Shown here: positions 48,210-57,963 of the stretch, one piece after another
Position numbering within the stretch: the first letter of the stretch is position 1
Layout: every line of letters starts with the position of its first letter
Source of the DNA: Candidatus Latescibacterota bacterium
Lineage (GTDB): Bacteria; Latescibacterota; UBA2968; GCA-2709665
DNA length: 64,000 nt
NCBI GenBank assembly: GCA_012270675.1
Contig: JAAXHW010000063.1
Coordinates: 17,218 to 81,217 of the forward strand
Reading direction: 5' to 3'
Position numbers and translations under genes: made by a program
The notes under the pieces: model-generated
What the model saw: only the letters and a program-made list of their open reading frames with translations
Database searches by the model: none
Told to the model about the DNA's origin: nothing

Positions 48210-49139
48210 TTATGTGCGTGTGGCACCGATGTTTTCGAGGGTCTGTTTGGATATCTTGCAGACCATGGTATAGGCCGGATCGTATATGTTGCCGATGTCG
48301 TATTCTACGACCTGGCCCATCAGGACGTGGATTGTGCGGGCGTCGAGGCCGTAGTCTTCCTGCAGGAAGCACACCATTTCGGTGGTGGCGTGCTGCACGG
48401 CTTGATCCAGGGGGCGGGCGTTGCCTATGGCCATGATGTGCGTCTTATTCTCCGCCCGGGGCCAGGTGATGGTTCTGCCTTTGAGGAGGCGGACGGTGAA
48501 GGTGACGTCGAAGGAGATTTCGATGCCGGTGCCCACGATTTCTCCGTCGCCCTGGACCGCGTGGCCGTCTCCCAGGTGGAAGAGGGCACCGGGCACGAAG
48601 ACGGGGAAGGTGACGGTGACGCCTTCGACGAATCCCCTGTAGTCCATGTTGCCCCCGTGGGTGGACGAGGTGGCCGTGGAGATGGCCTGCCCGCGCGGAG
48701 GGGCCACGCCGAAGCAACCGACCATCGGGCAGAGGGGGAGCTTGAGGCCGTTTAGCGGGCCGTCGAGGCCGAGGGGGCTGGCGGTATTGTTTTCAAAGTC
48801 AATCTCCCATTCCACCCGTCCAATGTCGTCGTCGAATTTTGGAATATAGCCGAAGTCGAGCACGTTGGCGGCGATACGGCTGCTGGTGTACCCGATTTTC
48901 CGGTTGGGGGCGAGGTGGTCGAAGGTGACGGCGATGCTGTCACCCGGTTCGGCGTCCTGGATGTGGAAGGGACCGGTCTGGGGATTTCCGCCCGGGGTGA
49001 CCGGTTCGTTGCTTCCGTCATATCCGCCCGCATCGACGGTGGTGGTAGAGACGGTGTCACCCGGGGCGATGTGAAGCGCCGGTTCGTGCGCGCCGATGGC
49101 GGAGTAGTAGACCTGGGGCTGGAATTGATGGTGGGCCAT
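48210..49139 (-). CDS. Acetamidase/formamidase family protein
   Basis: 'GDTVSTTTVDAGGYDG', 'GPFHIQDAEPGDSIAVTFDHLAPNR', 'GGNMDYRGFVEGVTVTFPVFVPGALFHLGDGHAVQGDGEIVGTGIE'. Confidence 0.94.
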   Translation of the reverse strand: MAHHQFQPQVYYSAIGAHEPALHIAPGDTVSTTTVDAGGYDGSNEPVTPGGNPQTGPFHIQDAEPGDSIAVTFDHLAPNRKIGYTSSRIAANVLDFGYIPKFDDDIGRVEWEIDFENNTASPLGLDGPLNGLKLPLCPMVGCFGVAPPRGQAISTATSSTHGGNMDYRGFVEGVTVTFPVFVPGALFHLGDGHAVQGDGEIVGTGIEISFDVTFTVRLLKGRTITWPRAENKTHIMAIGNARPLDQAVQHATTEMVCFLQEDYGLDARTIHVLMGQVVEYDIGNIYDPAYTMVCKISKQTLENIGATRT

Positions 49140-49152
49140 AAGCACTCCTTTT

Positions 49153-49173
49153 GGCAAAGGTAAAAGGTGAAAC
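49153..49173. repeat. Degenerate 7-bp repeats upstream of the acetamidase gene
   Basis: ggcaaag|gtaaaag|gtgaaac. Confidence 0.5.
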
Positions 49174-49328
49174 GCTCCACCTCACCCCCCAAATCCAGAA
49201 ACAAGGGTTCCGGAAAAGGATGGAAAAGGGTCAGCCGGTTCAGGCGAGGGGGATTCGGCTCAATCCAATTTAATCGATGGGAGACGCCGTGTAAATAGAA
49301 AAAATGGTCGTTGTGGGAGAGGAGGAAG

Positions 49329-51872
49329 ATGAAGCTTTATTTTCTGGGAGGCGCCGAAGAGGTCGGCGCGTCGTGTACACTGGTTGAGATCGAAGGGCAC
49401 CGCATCCTGGTGGATGCGGGCATCCGGATGGGGGCCGCGCCCGGGGCGCACCTGCCCAATTTCTCGGTGTTGGACGAGGTGGGCTCGCCGGAGGAGGTGC
49501 TTTTAACCCACGCGCATACGGACCACACCGGGGCGCTGCCGGTGCTGGTGCCCGGGCTGCCTGCGGGGGTGCGCATCCGGTGTACGCCGCCCACGCAGGC
49601 GATTACACGGGTGCTGTTGACCGATGCGGTCAAGATTATGGAGCAGCGGGGGGAAGGGGACGGGGAGTTGCCGCTTTATCCGCCCGAAGCAGTCGATTTG
49701 AGCCTGGGTCGGATGGCGCACGTGCCCTTTCTGTGCACGGTGCCCATTTGCGACGGAGCGCTGAAGGCGACCTGGATTCCGGCCGGGCACATCCTGGGGG
49801 CGGCGTCGATTTATATCGAGGGACGGCGGGAGAGCCTGCTGATGACGGGGGATGTGTCGGTGGCCAACCAGCAGACGATTTCGGGGATGGCCGTGCCCCG
49901 GTGCCGTCCGGATGTGGTGGTGATGGAGTCGACCTACGGGAACCGGCAGCACGCAGACCGGGCGCAGCAGGAGACGGCATTGGCCCTGCGGGTGGCCGAG
50001 GCGGTCCAGGCCGGGGGCAAGGTACTGATCCCCGCCTTTGCCGTGGGCCGCGCACAGGAGGTGATCCTGGTTCTGTCCCGGGCGATGCGCAGGGGGCAGG
50101 TGCCCGCCTTCCCGGTGTTTGTAGATGGCATGGTCCGGTCGGTGAATGCGGTTTACACGGCTTTTCCTGAGGACCTGGCCCCGCCGCTGCGCCGCCGGGT
50201 GTTGAAAGGGGAGGATGCGTTTTATTCGGAGTTTGTTTCGGCAGTGGCGGTTCCGGCAGATCGAGCACAGGTACTGGAGGGCCCGCCCTGCTGTATTGTG
50301 GCCAGTTCGGGGATGCTGGTTGGAGGGGCGTCGAGTTTTTACGCACAGCGGCTGGTGGGAGGTGCGGAAAATTTGATCGCGATTACAGGGTATCAGGATG
50401 AAGAGTCGCCGGGACGGGCGCTGCTGGCGCTGGCCCAGGCGCCGGAGGGAGCGGGGAGGGCGCTGACGTTGAACGGGCAGCGGGTGGGGGTGGCATGCCA
50501 GGTGGAGACCTATTCCCTGTCTGCGCATGCAGACAGCGGAGAGCTGGCCTCGCTGGTGAGGCGGCTCTCGCCCCGGTCGGTTTACCTGGTGCATGGGGAC
50601 GGGGACGCGCGGGCTGCGCTGGCGTCGGTCCTGGACCTGCACCTGCCCGAGGGGGTGCACCTGCCGGAGAACGGCGGGGTTTACACGGTGGAGGTGGTGT
50701 CGAGGCAGAAGCGGCGCTACGGCCGCCTGGTGTCTGTACAGGGGATTTCGGGAGGGCGGTCGGCCGATGCGGAGGCGTTGGACGAGGTGCGGACCTACCT
50801 GCTGGAGACGGGGATGAAAGGCGTATTGCGGGCGCAGGAACTGGCCGAAATCTGGCACGGGACGGAGGGGGTGGGACCGGCTGAGGTGGCGGGCTTCAAG
50901 GCGCTTTTGGACGAACCGCAGACGGCGTTTGTTGCAGACCATCGCCGGCCCTATCTCTATCATGTCGCTGAGGCAGCGACGGAGGATGCGGGCCCGATGG
51001 AGGTGAACGAGGCCCGGGTGCGGATTCAGGGGGCTTTTCCGCCCGGGGCGGGGCTTTTCAAGTGTAGCGCGTATGTCGAAGAGGGGGTCTACGAACTGGC
51101 GTTTCACTTTCCGGATGTGATCGAGGCGCAGTACGGGGAGCAGATGCGGGCGCTGGAGGCAGAGACGGGGTGGACCCTCCGGCTGCGAAAGACGGCCCAC
51201 CAGGGGCGGCTGTTTGAAGAGGCCCTGGCGGCCGTGCCGGAAGGGACGACACCGTTGAGGGCGCCGGCGCTCCGGCTGGAGAAGCGCGAGGTGTCGGTGG
51301 CGGTATCAGAGGGCCTGGAAGCGGACTGGGAAAGGCTGGCCGAGGCGGCCGAGCAGCGCTTCTGCGAGACGACGGGGTACAGGCTCCGGCTGGTCCGGCC
51401 GGGTGAGCAAGGGCCTCCACCTCCTGCCGAGGCCCCGGAGGAAGCGTGGGAGATCAACCGTGCGTATGCAGAGATCCGAAAGGCTTTTCAGGGGGAACAG
51501 CACATGCCCTATAAGATCGGTCTCAAGTCGGACGCGGGAGGGTCGTATATCGAGATGGCGTTTATCTCGCCAGCGGTGGGGGGGCGCTACCGGGACCTGC
51601 TGGAGCGGCTGTCGGCGCGGATCGGGTGGTCGATCCGGGTGCGGGAGTCGGCCAATCAGGAGCAGCTTGCGCAGGAGGCGCGACGGATCACGTCGGAGGC
51701 GTGCACGGTGCGGTGCGCACCGAGGCTTTTCGCGGGCGAAGGGCGCGTGGTGATGCCGGTGGTGCGGGCGCCGGATGAGGCAGAACAGGAGACGCTTCGG
51801 GAGGCGTTTCGGGAAGCGACGGGGTTTGAAATCGAGTGGGAGGAGGCAAAAGGGGACCGGGGGAGGGGTTAA
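49329..51872 (+). CDS. Metallo-beta-lactamase / beta-CASP RNase-like protein with duplicated C-terminal domain
   Basis: 'LTHAHTDHTGALPVL', 'VVMESTYGNRQHADR', 'PAFAVGRAQEVILVL', 'SSGMLVGGASSFYAQRL', 'YSLSAHADSGEL'; SD GGAGGAAG before ATG 49329. Confidence 0.92.
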   Translation: MKLYFLGGAEEVGASCTLVEIEGHRILVDAGIRMGAAPGAHLPNFSVLDEVGSPEEVLLTHAHTDHTGALPVLVPGLPAGVRIRCTPPTQAITRVLLTDAVKIMEQRGEGDGELPLYPPEAVDLSLGRMAHVPFLCTVPICDGALKATWIPAGHILGAASIYIEGRRESLLMTGDVSVANQQTISGMAVPRCRPDVVVMESTYGNRQHADRAQQETALALRVAEAVQAGGKVLIPAFAVGRAQEVILVLSRAMRRGQVPAFPVFVDGMVRSVNAVYTAFPEDLAPPLRRRVLKGEDAFYSEFVSAVAVPADRAQVLEGPPCCIVASSGMLVGGASSFYAQRLVGGAENLIAITGYQDEESPGRALLALAQAPEGAGRALTLNGQRVGVACQVETYSLSAHADSGELASLVRRLSPRSVYLVHGDGDARAALASVLDLHLPEGVHLPENGGVYTVEVVSRQKRRYGRLVSVQGISGGRSADAEALDEVRTYLLETGMKGVLRAQELAEIWHGTEGVGPAEVAGFKALLDEPQTAFVADHRRPYLYHVAEAATEDAGPMEVNEARVRIQGAFPPGAGLFKCSAYVEEGVYELAFHFPDVIEAQYGEQMRALEAETGWTLRLRKTAHQGRLFEEALAAVPEGTTPLRAPALRLEKREVSVAVSEGLEADWERLAEAAEQRFCETTGYRLRLVRPGEQGPPPPAEAPEEAWEINRAYAEIRKAFQGEQHMPYKIGLKSDAGGSYIEMAFISPAVGGRYRDLLERLSARIGWSIRVRESANQEQLAQEARRITSEACTVRCAPRLFAGEGRVVMPVVRAPDEAEQETLREAFREATGFEIEWEEAKGDRGRG

Positions 51873-51921
51873 AATTTCGTTTTGCGCGGGTGGTAGTTGA
51901 TTGTACTAAAGGAGGTACAAG

Positions 51922-52647
51922 ATGGCGACGGCGATACAGGTTCGGGAATCGGACGTGACGATTGAGAGCGGGGGAGATGTGCTGCCGGCCTTTTTTGCGC
52001 TGCCACAGCGGACCGGGCCGGTGCCGGGGGCGATGATGGTGCACGATATTTTCGGACTGCGCGACCTGGCACGGGGACAGGCCAGGCGGCTGGCCGCACA
52101 CGGGGTGGCGGCGGTCTATCCCCACCTGTTTCGGGGCATCGGGCCGGTGGACCCGGGGGTGGACCCGGAGGCGGGGAAGGCGACCCGGCCGTTTGTGGAT
52201 GCGATTACGGTCGAGCAGTGTATGGGCGATATTGAGGCGGGGCTGGACTTCCTGCGCAGTCAGCCTGAGGTGGACCCCGACCGGCTCATCATCTGGGGAT
52301 ACTGCTGGGGCGGGGCGATGGTGTTGCGGGGTGCGAACCGGGTGCCCGGGCTGGCAGGCGTGGTGGTGTGGCACGGCATACTGAAGGGGGAAGACCTGGC
52401 GGAGATGGACAACGCAGTGGGACCGATCCTGGGGCTGTTCGGAGACGCGGACAGCAGCATTCCGGTGTCGGATGTGGAGGTGTTGCAGGCCCGGTGCGAA
52501 GTGGCCGGGGTGGAGACCGATTTCCACCTGTTTCCAGACGCGCCGCATTCCTTCTGCGACGATACCCGGCCGACGGCCTTCAACGCAGAGGCGTGTAAGC
52601 ATGCGTGGAAGGAGGTGGGGAGGTTTATAAGAGAGCGGGTGGGTTGA
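51922..52647 (+). CDS. Dienelactone hydrolase family protein
   Basis: 241 aa; 'GAMMVHDIFGLRDLARGQARRLAAHGVAAVYPHLF', 'IIWGYCWGGAMVL', 'HSFCDDTRPTAFNAEACKHAW'; strong SD AAAGGAGGT. Confidence 0.93.
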   Translation: MATAIQVRESDVTIESGGDVLPAFFALPQRTGPVPGAMMVHDIFGLRDLARGQARRLAAHGVAAVYPHLFRGIGPVDPGVDPEAGKATRPFVDAITVEQCMGDIEAGLDFLRSQPEVDPDRLIIWGYCWGGAMVLRGANRVPGLAGVVVWHGILKGEDLAEMDNAVGPILGLFGDADSSIPVSDVEVLQARCEVAGVETDFHLFPDAPHSFCDDTRPTAFNAEACKHAWKEVGRFIRERVG

Positions 52648-52679
52648 TGGTTCGTGGTGGTGGTTTCAATGGGGCGATC

Positions 52680-53897
52680 ATGACCAGCGTAAACGGCCGT
52701 GAGTACAGCCGCAAGGCCCGGCCTGTGGTCGGGGTCTGTATCGATGGGAGCGACCAGGCCTACCTCACTGCTGCGGCAGAGGGGATGCCCAATCTGCAGG
52801 CGATCTGTCAGAGGGGGCACCACGGGCTGGTGCATACGGTCATCCCTTCGTTTACCAACCCGAACAATATCGCGATTGTCACCGGTACCACACCGGATGT
52901 GAACGGTATTCCGGGAAATTTTTACTATGACGCAGAGGCGGATGAGGAAGTGATGATGAACGACCCGAAATACCTGCTTGCGCCCACCATTCTTGAGGCC
53001 TTCAGCCTGTCGGGCCGGTCTGTGGCTGCGGTGACGACGAAGGACAAGCTGCGTCGCTTTCTGGCCAGGGGACTGCGGGGCATCTGTTTTTCGGTGGAGC
53101 GGGCCTGCGAAACAACGGTCGGGGAGCACGGGATCGAGGGGGTGCGGGACCTGATCGGGCGTGAGCATCCCGGAATCTACGATCCGGAGGCGAGTGTGTA
53201 CTGTCTTGAGGCCGGTGTCCGGTTGCTGCAACACTATCCGATTGACCTGATGTACCTGTCCACCACGGATTATGTACAGCACAAATACGCGCCGGGAAGC
53301 CCGGAGGCCAACCGGTTCTACGCCCGCCTGGACTTCTTTCTGGGCCAGCTGGATGCTCAGGATGTGATTCTGGGCGTCACGGCCGACCACGGCATGAATG
53401 CCAAGGTCAAACCGGACGGAACACCCAGGGTAGAATTTATCGAGACGCGGCTGAAAGCGGAGGGTGTTGCGGACGCTCGCGTGATTCTGCCGATCACCGA
53501 TCCGTACGTGGTGCACCACGGGGCACTGGGTTCTTACGCCACGGTCTACGCCAGCGCAGACCATGTCACCTGCGCTGAAGAGATCCTCAAGGCGGTGCCG
53601 GGCGTTGAGATGGTGCTCACCCGCGAGGAGGCGGTGTCGCGTTTTTCTCTGCCGGGTGAACGCATTGGGGAACTGGTGGTCCTGAGCGACCGGAATACGG
53701 TTCTGGGACGCACGCCGGAATGGCACGATCTGTCGGCCGTGGAATCGGGCCTGCGGTCGCACGGCGGGCTGCACGAAAGCGTCGTTCCAATGGTCCTGAA
53801 CCGGCCGCTGAAGCCGGAATACGCCAAGCGCCTGACTTCCGGCAGAGCAAGGAATTTCGATCTGTTTGATTTCCTGTGCAACGGGACGAAGGATTGA
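52680..53897 (+). CDS. Phosphonoacetate hydrolase-like alkaline-phosphatase superfamily protein
   Basis: 'VVGVCIDGSDQAYLTAAAEGMPNLQAICQRGHHGLVHTVIPSFTNPNNIAIVTGTTPDVNGIPGNFYYD', 'GVTADHGMNAKVKPDGTPRV', 'LRSHGGLHESVVPM'. Start may be 52647 or 52680. Confidence 0.85.
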   Translation: MTSVNGREYSRKARPVVGVCIDGSDQAYLTAAAEGMPNLQAICQRGHHGLVHTVIPSFTNPNNIAIVTGTTPDVNGIPGNFYYDAEADEEVMMNDPKYLLAPTILEAFSLSGRSVAAVTTKDKLRRFLARGLRGICFSVERACETTVGEHGIEGVRDLIGREHPGIYDPEASVYCLEAGVRLLQHYPIDLMYLSTTDYVQHKYAPGSPEANRFYARLDFFLGQLDAQDVILGVTADHGMNAKVKPDGTPRVEFIETRLKAEGVADARVILPITDPYVVHHGALGSYATVYASADHVTCAEEILKAVPGVEMVLTREEAVSRFSLPGERIGELVVLSDRNTVLGRTPEWHDLSAVESGLRSHGGLHESVVPMVLNRPLKPEYAKRLTSGRARNFDLFDFLCNGTKD

Positions 53898-53957
53898 GCG
53901 GGCGCTCACCTCCGTGACCTGCCGGGATGCGGGCATTTTACCGAAGAGGGGACGGTT

Positions 53958-54956
53958 ATGCGAAACAGGATTCTGCTGTCGCGCACGTTTCAGAATCCGC
54001 AGCTGAATTCGGATCTGCGGCGAGAAGGACTGGCGGCGCTGGGAAAGCTGGCGGCGCTGGAGGGATACGAAGACGAACTGACCGGAGAGGATGCGGAAGG
54101 GGTGATTGCCGTGATCGCCAGTGCATCCCTGATTCATCCAGGCTTCTACGAGGCTGGGAAGGACCTGCGGATTATCTCCCGGTGGGGTGTGGGATACGAG
54201 AAGGTCAACCTGGACGTGGCGACGCAGCACGGGGTGATGGTGACGGTTGCCCCGGAACACCTGGAGACGGTGGCGGAGTATGCGATTGCGCAGTGGATGG
54301 CCACGCTCAAGCGGGTGTATACCCTGAACCGTGCCTCCCACAGCGGGGACTTTTCCATTATTCAGACCTACGAGGCAAAGGGGTCTACGCTGGGCCTGTA
54401 CGGGTTTGGCAGGATCGGACAGGCCGTGGGCGCGCGGGCGAAGCCGCTCCTGGGCGATGAAGGGCGTCTGCTGGTCTACGATATTCGGCCCGACATCCAG
54501 GCGTTGGCGGAGCGGTTTGGGGCCGAGGCCGTGGACGACCCAATGGTGCTTTTCGAGGAGAGCGACGCTGTGTCTCTGCACGTGGCAGGGGACGATACCA
54601 TCGTCACCTACGACTGTCTGTGCGCTATGAAGCCCCACGCGTCCCTGATCAACCCTTCGCGGGGAAATCTCGTGGACGACCAGGCGGCCAACCGGGCCAT
54701 CCGGGAAGACCGGATCTGCTACTATGTGGTGGACGATCCGGTGAACGGCCCCAGAGCGATCCACAGGGGTCACCCCCGCATCATTTGTACGAACCACAAC
54801 GCCGGGATCACCAATGCGTCTACCAGCCGTCTCGACCGTCGGACGTTCGGGCAGGTGACCGATGCGATCCAGGGCCGGGAGCCCGCGCACATGCTCAACC
54901 GGGAGGTGCTGGAGCATCCGAGGGTGAAAGGCTTTTTAAAGGGGCGGTCCCTGTGA
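53958..54956 (+). CDS. D-isomer-specific 2-hydroxyacid dehydrogenase
   Basis: 332 aa; 'STLGLYGFGRIGQAVGARAKPL', 'HASLINPSRGNLVDDQAANRAIREDRI'. Confidence 0.92.
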   Translation: MRNRILLSRTFQNPQLNSDLRREGLAALGKLAALEGYEDELTGEDAEGVIAVIASASLIHPGFYEAGKDLRIISRWGVGYEKVNLDVATQHGVMVTVAPEHLETVAEYAIAQWMATLKRVYTLNRASHSGDFSIIQTYEAKGSTLGLYGFGRIGQAVGARAKPLLGDEGRLLVYDIRPDIQALAERFGAEAVDDPMVLFEESDAVSLHVAGDDTIVTYDCLCAMKPHASLINPSRGNLVDDQAANRAIREDRICYYVVDDPVNGPRAIHRGHPRIICTNHNAGITNASTSRLDRRTFGQVTDAIQGREPAHMLNREVLEHPRVKGFLKGRSL

Positions 54957-54978
54957 CCGTATATGATGGAGACAGGGG

Positions 54979-57344
54979 ATGGGCCTTTCAGGAACAGAAC
55001 AGAAGTATCGGATGCCGCCGGAGGAGATTGTAAAGCTGGTGGATGCGCCTCTGACGCCTGCGGTCAGCCTGGATGCGGATCGGAACTGGATGCTGCTGAT
55101 GGCGCGGTCGGGCCTGCCGCCGATTTCGGAGGTGGCACGGCCGGAGCTGCGGCTGGCGGGGCTGCGGCTCGATCCGGGGACGAACGGACCGAGCCGCACG
55201 GGGTATTATACGGGGCTGACGTTCAGGCGGATTTCGGACGGGTTGGAGCGTGGGGTGACCGGCCTGCCGGAGGGTGCGAAGATTGGCCAGGCCCAGTGGG
55301 CGCCCGACGGGACGCATATTGCGTTTACGGTGACGGATGAGGCGGAAATCGCCCTGTGGGTGGCAGATGTGCAGACGGGCGCCGCCCGGCCGCTTGGGAA
55401 GAACCGGCTGAACGGGGCGTTCGGTATGCCGTTTATCTGGATGTCGGACAGCCGGACGCTGGTTTACAGGGCGGTGCCGGGCGACCGGCAAGCGCCGTCG
55501 GAGGCGCCCGCAGTGCCGGAGGGGCCGGTCGTGCAGGAGAATCTGGAGAAGGTGGCCCCATCACGCACCTATCAGGACCTGTTGAAGAATGTTTACGACG
55601 AGGCGCTTTTTGAATATTACGCGACCTCGCAGGTTGTTGTCCAAACGGTGGACGGAGAGGCGAGCGACCTCGGGCCCGCGGGGATGGTGTGCCGCGCCGA
55701 ACCCGCGCCGGGCGGGGCCTATTTGCTTGTGAAGACCCTCCACCGGCCCTTTTCCTATCTGGTGCCCTTTTACCGGTTTCCGTTGCGTGTGGAGATCTGG
55801 GACCGGAAGGGACGGGTGGTCCGGGAGCTGGTCGATCTGCCGCTGGCCGAGGAGGTGCCGATTGCGTTTGACGCCGTGCCGGAGGGCCCCCGGTCGTTCG
55901 GGTGGCGCGCGGATGCGCCGGCTACGGTTTTCTGGGTGGAAGCCCGGGACGGAGGCGACCCACGCACTGAGACGGAGGTGCGGGACCGGGTGTATACGCT
56001 TTCCAGGCCGTTTGAGGGGGCGCCGACGTTTTTTCAGGACCTGGAACTGCGGTATGCCGGGCTTACCTGGGGCGGTGGGGACCTGGCGCTTGTGACGGAG
56101 CGGTGGTGGAAGACGCGCCGGGTGCGGACCTGGCATGCCTCACCGGATGCCGGGTGCGGCCCCCGGAGGCTGTTCGATCGGTCGTGGGAGGACCGATACG
56201 GCGATCCGGGCGCACCCATGGTGCGCCGGACGGCTGAGGGGACGGTTGTCCTGCTGAGGGGAGGTGCGGGACGGCATCTCTTCCTGGCGGGAGACGGGGC
56301 TTCGCCGGAGGGGGATCGGCCTTTTCTGGACCGGTACGACCTGGAAACCGGAAAGACGGAGCGGCTCTGGCGGTCCGAGGCACCCTATTACGAGCGTCCG
56401 GTGCAGATCGTGGACGACGAGGCGCTCCTGGTGCTGACCAGCCGGGAGTCTGTGGATGAGCCTGTCAACTATTCCCTTCGGGACGTAAAGGGAGGAGAAG
56501 TACGACAGATAACCGATTTTCCCCATCCCACACCCCAGCTGAGGGATGTGCAGAAGGAGTTGATCCGGTATGAGCGGGCCGATGGGGTGCAGCTGACGGC
56601 CACGCTTTACCTGCCGCCCGGGTATGCTCCAGAGGACGGTCCGCTGCCGATGCTGATGTGGGCCTATCCCCGGGAGTTCAAAAGCGCAGACGCGGCCGGC
56701 CAGGTGAAGGACTCGCCCTACCGGTTTGTGCGCATCAGCCCGCTTTCTCCCCTTCCTCTGCTGACGCAGGGGTACGCGATTTTAGACGGGCCCACGATGC
56801 CGATTGTGAGAGAGGATGGGAAGGAGGCAAACGATACGTATGTGGCGCAGCTTGCGGCCAGCGCCGAGGCGGCGGTGGAGGAGGCCGTGCGCCGGGGGGT
56901 AGCCGACAGGGGTCGGATTGCGGTAGGGGGGCACTCCTACGGCGGGTTTATGACGGCCAGCTGGCGCATACGGATCTCTTCCGGGCGGGGATCGCCCGGA
57001 GCGGGGCCTACAACCGGACGCTGACGCCGTTCGGATTTCAGACGGAGGAACGGACGCTGTGGGAGGCACCGGAGGTCTATGTTGCGATGTCGTCCTTTAT
57101 GCATGCAGATCAGATCAGGGCGCCCCTGCTGTTGATCCACGGCGAGGCGGACAACAATTCGGGGACGTTTCCCATGCAGAGCGAGCGGCTCTACAATGCG
57201 CTTAAAGGACACGGGGCCACAACGCGGCTGGTGCTGTTGCCGCAGGAAAGCCACGGGTACCGGGCACGGGAGTCGGTGATGCACGTGCTGTGGGAGATGA
57301 CGGCGTGGCTGGATCGGTATGTAAAGCACGATCAGAAGAAATAA
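54979..57344 (+). pseudogene. S9 family (prolyl-oligopeptidase, glutamyl-endopeptidase-like) peptidase split by a frameshift near 56960
   Basis: First ORF runs to '...GRIAVGGHSYGGFMTA', then continues in another frame as 'LAHTDLFRAGIARSGAYNRTLTPFGFQTEERTLWEAPEVYVAMSSF...LLIHGEADNNSGTFPMQSERLYNALKGHG...PQESHGY'. Confidence 0.8.
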
Positions 57345-57353
57345 TTTTTATTC

Positions 57354-57382
57354 TTGACATCCGGATAAAACTGATATATATT
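57354..57382 (+). promoter_or_regulatory. Predicted strong sigma70-type promoter of the arg operon
   Basis: TTGACA (57354-57359), 17-nt spacer, TATATT (57377-57382), in a locally AT-rich island. Confidence 0.75.
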
Positions 57383-57399
57383 CCAAAATATCTGGATTG

Positions 57400-57417
57400 A
57401 TAGAATAAAAATCGAAG
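57400..57417 (+). promoter_or_regulatory. Candidate ArgR operator (ARG box)
   Basis: ATAGAATAAAAATCGAAG matches 13 of 18 positions of CATGAATAAAAATTCAAG (B. subtilis-type ARG box, from memory) and lies between the -10 and argR. Confidence 0.5.
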
Positions 57418-57432
57418 ACCTGTCCACTTTTT

Positions 57433-57963
57433 ATGACCATGAACGAAAAGCAGAGACGCCGTCGAAAAATCCTGGACCTGATTGCGTCCCGTCCCATTGG
57501 GAAGCAGGAGGCGTTGAGCCGGGCCTTGAGGGAGGTCGGGATTTCGACGACCCAGTCCACGCTTTCAAAGGATATGAAGGAATTGGGCGTGGTTAAGGTG
57601 CCGGATGGGGACGGGGGGTTCCGGTACCGGGTGCCAGCAGAGGGGGGACGGAGGTTTATTCAGGGAGAGGACCTGCTCCGGCGGGAGTTGACGGATTTTG
57701 TGGTTGGCGTGGATGGGGCGGAGAATATGCTGGTCATCAAGACGATTACGGGCCACGCTCAGGGGGTGTGCGAGGGGGTTGACCAGGCCGGGTGGGCCGG
57801 GATTGTGGGTACGGTTGCCGGGGAGAATACGATTTTTATTCTCTGCCGTTCCGCGGCCGTGTGTGAGGCGCTTCGGGATAAGATCCGGGAGATTGGGAGA
57901 TTTGAGAGAGATGATTCGGGTCGGTATTTTCGGCGATACGGGCATGGTGGGCCAGCAGATTGA
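57433..57963 (+). CDS. argR: Arginine repressor
   Basis: 176 aa; 'RRRRKILDLIASRPIGKQEALSRALREVGISTTQSTLSKDMKELGVVKV...ENMLVIKTITGHAQGVCEGVDQAGWAGIVGTVAGENTIFILC'. Confidence 0.93.
   Translation: MTMNEKQRRRRKILDLIASRPIGKQEALSRALREVGISTTQSTLSKDMKELGVVKVPDGDGGFRYRVPAEGGRRFIQGEDLLRRELTDFVVGVDGAENMLVIKTITGHAQGVCEGVDQAGWAGIVGTVAGENTIFILCRSAAVCEALRDKIREIGRFERDDSGRYFRRYGHGGPAD

Noticed and set aside
49503-51200. 565-aa minus-strand ORF
   Set aside because: Antisense to the beta-CASP gene; R/H/P/Q-rich shadow ORF.
52260-54917. 885-aa minus-strand ORF
   Set aside because: Antisense to dienelactone hydrolase, phosphonoacetate hydrolase-like and dehydrogenase genes; composition of a shadow ORF.
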